A DNA stretch of 10,335 bases. Source: JAWUXM01 sp034111325 (GTDB lineage: Bacteria > Pseudomonadota > Alphaproteobacteria > Rickettsiales > JABIRX01). Location of the stretch: NCBI GenBank assembly GCA_034111325.1, contig JAWUXM010000047.1, positions 1-10,335 on the forward strand, read 5' to 3'. The notes under the pieces were generated by a model. It was not told the origin of the DNA and did not search any database. It saw nothing but the letters and a program-made list of their open reading frames with translations. Shown here one piece after another: positions 7,344-10,335 of the stretch. Position 1 is the first letter of the stretch; each line of letters opens with the position of its first letter. The position numbers were made by a program, and so were the translations under genes.

Positions 7344-7842
7344 GACCTATATTTTTAAGAGCGTTGGCAAAAAGCAAAGAGAAAAATGCGTGGAATAAAG
7401 GGTAAGTGATAATGGTTAAGAGTAGTTCCGGTAGGATTTTATAAATATGATAAAATTCAACATTGGTGAGGGATAATATTAGCCATTTTATTAATAAAAA
7501 TTGGATGGTGAATATCATGAAGCTAAACCAAATCTCGCGAAAAGAATGATAAAAAAACAATCTTTCTTCTTTTTTAAATAGTAAAAGCGCTAGGAAATAG
7601 CTCAAAGCAGAAACGCCGATAGTATAGCCATTAAAGCTATCGCTAAGCAATGCGAGCAACAATATGAACCAATAAGATAGCTTTTTCTGATAGGCGTAGA
7701 AAAAGAAAATTATGATCAGCTCAATAGAAGGCATAAAGAGCGATAAGGCAAAAATCTTGCTCGGGGTATAGCTTGCAAAAACCAGTGCTAGGCTTGTCAG
7801 GATAATTGCTAAGTAGATTGAGAATTTATTAGAGAGTAACAT
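7336..7842 (-). CDS. mreD: Rod shape-determining protein MreD
   Basis: This is a small integral inner-membrane protein of the elongasome, which links MreB and MreC to the cell-wall synthases. The 168 residues are very hydrophobic, with about six membrane segments near 8-24, 31-51, 55-71, 74-90, 104-125 and 137-159. The stretch LLALLSDSFNGYTIGVSALSYFL matches the MreD pattern of a conserved Asp followed by Gly and a small-residue-rich helix. MreD diverges strongly, so the position directly before mrdA is an important part of the call. Its ATG directly follows the mgtE TAA with no gap and no separate ribosome-binding site, which implies translation coupled to mgtE. Unusually, mreC is not the upstream gene. 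The length is typical for the family. Confidence 0.85.
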   Translation of the reverse strand: MLLSNKFSIYLAIILTSLALVFASYTPSKIFALSLFMPSIELIIIFFFYAYQKKLSYWFILLLALLSDSFNGYTIGVSALSYFLALLLFKKEERLFFYHSFREIWFSFMIFTIQFLLIKWLILSLTNVEFYHIYKILPELLLTIITYPLFHAFFSLLFANALKNIGHE

Positions 7843-9219
7843 TTATTTTATGAATAATGTCGCTAGACCGAGAAAGCCAAAGAAGGCAGCAACATCGGTT
7901 ATAGTGGTTAAAAAGACAACTGATGAGACGGCTGGGTCAGCTTTTAGCTTGGTAAGTATGATCGGGATCAAAGCGCCAAAAAAACCTGCAAAAACAAGAG
8001 TCATAAGTGTAGCAGCGCTAAATAATATTCCTAGAAAACTACTATCGTAAATAAAGAAAATTGCAACGCCCATTAAACCTCCAAACAGTAAACCATTTAA
8101 TAGGCCAACTAAGGTTTCCTTACGAATGATGCTAAAATAATTACTCTCGTTAATTTCACGCATGGCAAGTGAGCGCACTGCAACTGTGACAGTTTGTGTT
8201 CCAGCATTTCCGCCCATTGAGGCGATAATAGGCATCAAAACGGCGAGGACAACAAGGTTTTGGATAGCAGTGTCAAAAGTTGCGATAACCATTGAAGCAA
8301 TGATAGCGGTGAGCATGTTCACAAATAGCCACGGAAAGCGTTTTTTTGTTGTGTTCAGGAAGCTCGAGAATATGTCTGATTCATTCACTCCTCCAAGATG
8401 TAATATGTCATCCTCAGCAACTTCTCGAATGATGTTGACGATGTCATCAATAGTAATTTCTCCGACCATGCGGCCATGTTCATTAATCACTGGTGCCGAG
8501 ACTATACCATATTTATGAAAGAGTAGGGCGACCTCTTCTTCATTCATATCGGTGTTAATCGCCATGACTTCTTTATTCATGATGTCAGCGGCGATCTCTT
8601 TACTGTGGTGAGTCAATAAACGGCTGATTAATAGGCTGCCAATTGGTTTGTGGCGATGGTCAACTACGTATATTTTATAAAAATCATCCGATAATATAGC
8701 CTTGTTTTCATAGCAAAAACTAGTGATTTTAGCGATATTCCAATGTTTAGGGATTGAGATAATCTTCTTGCGCATTATCCGCCCAGCGCTGTCTTCTGGG
8801 TAGGATAGGCCTTCTTCTAGCTCTTGGCGTAATTTAACTGAAAGGTTATTAAGGACTTCTTGTGCTAATTCTTCATCAAGTTCTTCAACTAGATGAATTG
8901 AGTCATCAATATCTAGTTTTGCAATGAGTTTGGCGACAAATTTTGTACCTAATATATTAACGACTTCATTTCTGATGGAGTCATGTAATTTAATGATAAA
9001 TTCAGGTTCAAGATATGATTTGACTATCTCAAGGAAAAATTCTTTATCAGCAGAGTTTAGGCTGCCTAGATATTCAGCAATATCAGCGATATGTGGATCG
9101 TTAATTAAACGAACTAAACTAGATTTTTGACGATTCTCAATTGCCGAATCAAGCTGTAATTTTAGCTCTTCATCAATGCCGTAATTTTGCTGTGCTTGGT
9201 TTTGTTCGTTATTGTCCAT
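7843..9219 (-). CDS. mgtE: Magnesium channel/transporter MgtE
   Basis: MgtE imports Mg2+ (and Co2+) across the inner membrane and is gated by cytoplasmic Mg2+. The 458 residues show the full architecture: an N-terminal alpha-helical MgtE_N domain (about 30-135), two CBS domains (about 145-205 and 206-265), a connecting plug helix (about 270-295) and a five-helix membrane domain (about 296-458). The pore signature MPIIASMGGNAGTQT lies at 329-343. Asp442 in TTITDVAAFFGF matches the pore aspartate known to bind Mg2+ in the Thermus protein. The gene heads the apparent mgtE-mreD-mrdA operon. Its ATG lacks a good Shine-Dalgarno sequence, and the leader predicted from the upstream promoter is only about 24 bases, too short for an M-box type magnesium riboswitch. 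Any Mg2+ control is therefore more likely at the protein level. Confidence 0.95.
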   Translation of the reverse strand: MDNNEQNQAQQNYGIDEELKLQLDSAIENRQKSSLVRLINDPHIADIAEYLGSLNSADKEFFLEIVKSYLEPEFIIKLHDSIRNEVVNILGTKFVAKLIAKLDIDDSIHLVEELDEELAQEVLNNLSVKLRQELEEGLSYPEDSAGRIMRKKIISIPKHWNIAKITSFCYENKAILSDDFYKIYVVDHRHKPIGSLLISRLLTHHSKEIAADIMNKEVMAINTDMNEEEVALLFHKYGIVSAPVINEHGRMVGEITIDDIVNIIREVAEDDILHLGGVNESDIFSSFLNTTKKRFPWLFVNMLTAIIASMVIATFDTAIQNLVVLAVLMPIIASMGGNAGTQTVTVAVRSLAMREINESNYFSIIRKETLVGLLNGLLFGGLMGVAIFFIYDSSFLGILFSAATLMTLVFAGFFGALIPIILTKLKADPAVSSVVFLTTITDVAAFFGFLGLATLFIK

Positions 9220-9249
9220 ATGTCGAGAAGGTAAAATTAGACTCAGGCA

Positions 9250-9277
9250 ATTCTAGAGAGAGGAGACTTAATTTCAA
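9250..9277 (-). promoter_or_regulatory. Probable sigma-70 promoter of the mgtE-mreD-mrdA operon
   Basis: Read on the minus strand, TTGAAA (complement of 9272-9277) and TAGAAT (complement of 9250-9255) each match the sigma-70 consensus at five of six positions and are 16 bases apart. Transcription would start near 9243, about 24 bases before the mgtE ATG. No competing promoter inside mgtE or mreD was examined in depth. Confidence 0.5.
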
Positions 9278-9293
9278 ACGAAATCTAGGGTCA

Positions 9294-9307
9294 ATATGAA
9301 TTCATAT
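9294..9307. repeat. Perfect 14-bp palindrome upstream of mgtE
   Basis: ATATGAATTCATAT is a perfect dyad, centred about 57 bases upstream of the predicted mgtE transcription start and 18 bases downstream of the coiled-coil gene stop. It could be an operator or a weak 3'-end hairpin. It is short and AT-rich, so chance is also possible. Confidence 0.3.
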
Positions 9308-9324
9308 GAAGAGTAATGATTCGC

Positions 9325-10335
9325 CTACATCGTTACGCAACAGCCACTATTTTGATTTTTTCGGTTTGCCTCTCGTTTTGCCTCTGCGAGTTGTTCAAGA
9401 CGATCTAGTCTCTCAGTATGGCTTTCTACGTGTTTCTGATTTTGCCCTGCTACAGATGCAACTCCGTTAATCCGTTCATGAATAGGGTTATGATAATCTG
9501 CAATCATTTGACGACCTTGTGCTGGGTCAGCATTTGCTAATCTGTGTATAAAACCACCACCTATCGCATCACCATCATTCTCTGCGTTTGGGCTAACTAC
9601 TCTACTAAGGCTTTTAGTCCTTTCTTCCTGTCTGCTTAGCTTTGTCTGCGTACGTGCAAGCTCCTCTTTCGTCTGGGTGGATTCTGCCTTTGTTTCCGCT
9701 AGTTCTGCTTTCGTCTGGGCAGATTCCGCTTCGTGTCTAGCTGCCTTCTCTTGCGTTTCTGCTAGTTTTGCTTTCGTCTGGGCAGATTCTGCTTCGCTTC
9801 TCGTTGCCCTTTCTTGCGTTTGCGTTAGTTCTGCTGTTGTCTGAGCAGCTTCTGCTTCGCTTCTCGTTGCCTTCTCTTGCATTTGCGTTAGTTTTGTTTT
9901 TATCTGGGCAGCTTCGGCCTTTGTTTTCGCCAGTTCCTGTTCTGTTTTGGTTGTCCTCTCCTTCGTTTCTGCTAGTTCTGCTTTTGTCTGGGCAGATTCT
10001 GCTTCGCTTCTCGTTGCCATATCTTGAGTTTCTGCTAGTTTTGCTTTTGTCTGAGCAGCTTCTGCTTCGCTTCTCGTTGCCTTCTCTTGCATTTGTGCTA
10101 GTTTTGTTTTTTTCTGGGCAGATTCTGCTTCGCTTCTCGTTACCCTTTCTTGAGTTTCTGCTAGTTCTGCTTTTGTCTGGTCAGATTCTGCTTCGTTTCT
10201 CGCTGCCTTCTCTTGCGTTTCCGCTAGTTCTGCTTTCGTCTGGGCAGATTCTGCTTCGTGTCTAGCTGCCTTCTCTTGCGTTTCTGCTAGTTTTGCTTTC
10301 GTCTGGGCAGATTCTGCTTCGCTTCTCGTTGCCCT
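9325..10335 (-). CDS. Repeat-rich coiled-coil protein with C-terminal CaaX-like box (5' end outside window)
   Basis: The frame is open from the TAG at 9325-9327 to the right edge, so 336 residues are visible and the true start lies outside. An internal Met codon at 10092 sits within a repeat and is not a convincing start. Residues from the edge to about 9619 are tandem 21-residue units (three heptads) of the pattern ATRSEAESAQTK followed by AKLAETQEK, forming a long charged coiled coil with no hydrophobic segment. A non-repetitive region follows (SPNAENDGDAIGGGFIHRLANADPAQG and onward), then a second short helical stretch (HTERLDRLEQLAEAKREANR). The end is a basic, flexible tail and GCCVTM. 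Cys-Val-Thr-Met fits the eukaryotic CaaX prenylation signal, and the adjacent Cys could take a second lipid. I know no bacterial housekeeping family with this layout; a secreted effector is an inference. Confidence 0.85.
   Translation of the reverse strand, partial: RATRSEAESAQTKAKLAETQEKAARHEAESAQTKAELAETQEKAARNEAESDQTKAELAETQERVTRSEAESAQKKTKLAQMQEKATRSEAEAAQTKAKLAETQDMATRSEAESAQTKAELAETKERTTKTEQELAKTKAEAAQIKTKLTQMQEKATRSEAEAAQTTAELTQTQERATRSEAESAQTKAKLAETQEKAARHEAESAQTKAELAETKAESTQTKEELARTQTKLSRQEERTKSLSRVVSPNAENDGDAIGGGFIHRLANADPAQGRQMIADYHNPIHERINGVASVAGQNQKHVESHTERLDRLEQLAEAKREANRKNQNSGCCVTM
9619..10332 (-). repeat. Tandem 63-bp repeats encoding 21-residue coiled-coil units
   Basis: About eleven units are visible. 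On the minus strand they start at 10332, 10269, 10206, 10143, 10080, 10017, 9954, 9870, 9807, 9744 and 9681. All are 63 bp except the one at 9954-9871, which is 84 bp (28 residues, four heptads) and diverges in sequence. The last unit is degraded. The array continues past the window edge. The coding strand is strongly purine-rich: a typical unit has only about 3 T in 63 bases, and G+C is near 49 percent, higher than the flanking genes. Confidence 0.95.
9692..9810 (-). repeat. Near-identical higher-order repeat, copy A (copy B at 10217-10335)
   Basis: Bases 9692-9810 match 10217-10335 at 118 of 119 positions, the only difference being C9727 versus T10252. The spacing is 525 bases. Both copies encode the unit pair with ATRSEAESAQ followed by AARHEAESAQ, while the units between them are more diverged. 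Copy B is cut by the window edge, so the identity may extend further. This points to recent duplication or gene conversion of a two-unit block. Confidence 0.95.

Noticed and set aside
7850..8518. Plus-strand frames opposite mgtE (7850-8050 and 8162-8518)
   Set aside because: They are antisense shadows of a clear mgtE gene, without ribosome-binding sites or recognisable protein features.
9220..9324. Magnesium-sensing riboswitch in front of mgtE
   Set aside because: The whole gap is 105 bases and the predicted leader only about 24. No conserved M-box-like stems were seen.
10090..10092. Met codon at 10092 (minus strand) as the start of the coiled-coil gene
   Set aside because: It lies inside a repeat unit, has no Shine-Dalgarno sequence, and the frame stays open with further repeat units to the window edge.
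9768..10265. Plus-strand frame of 165 codons, leucine-rich and repetitive, looking like a membrane protein
   Set aside because: It is the antisense of the coiled-coil repeats. The hydrophobic pattern is simply the complement of Glu/Lys/Ala codons, and no ribosome-binding site is present.

Overview
The window reads as the chromosome of an obligate intracellular alphaproteobacterium, most likely of the order Rickettsiales. The reasons are the low G+C content, split pyruvate dehydrogenase genes encoding a separate E1-beta followed by E2, an E1-beta that closely resembles the rickettsial form from memory, palindromic intergenic repeats, and a tandem-repeat coiled-coil protein of the kind seen in host-associated members. 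I could not run a database search, so family or genus is not assigned.

Left part, plus strand (1-3528): a possible last fragment of pdhA, then pdhB and pdhC (pyruvate dehydrogenase E1-beta and E2), followed 27 bases later by a GTG-started, signal-peptide-bearing outer-membrane beta-barrel gene with a near-perfect Shine-Dalgarno sequence. Bases 3529-3788 hold no gene. They carry two degenerate palindromic repeats and a good sigma-70 promoter for the next unit.

Middle, plus strand (3789-5517): an unrecognised 246-residue membrane-anchored protein, followed one base later by dusB (tRNA-dihydrouridine synthase). dusB converges with mrdA on the minus strand. Their ends are joined by a long imperfect palindrome whose arms encode the last residues of both proteins, so both finish in NTNIH plus one residue.

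Right part, minus strand (5532-9219): an apparent operon mgtE - mreD - mrdA, with abutting or overlapping genes, encoding a magnesium channel, a cell-elongation membrane protein and the elongation transpeptidase PBP2. A plausible promoter lies just upstream of mgtE. At the far right (9325 to the window edge, minus strand) is the 3' portion of a large coiled-coil gene built from 21-residue (63-bp) repeats. Its C-terminus, Gly-Cys-Cys-Val-Thr-Met, looks like a eukaryotic CaaX prenylation box. That makes it a candidate secreted, host-lipidated effector and the most interesting item in the window.
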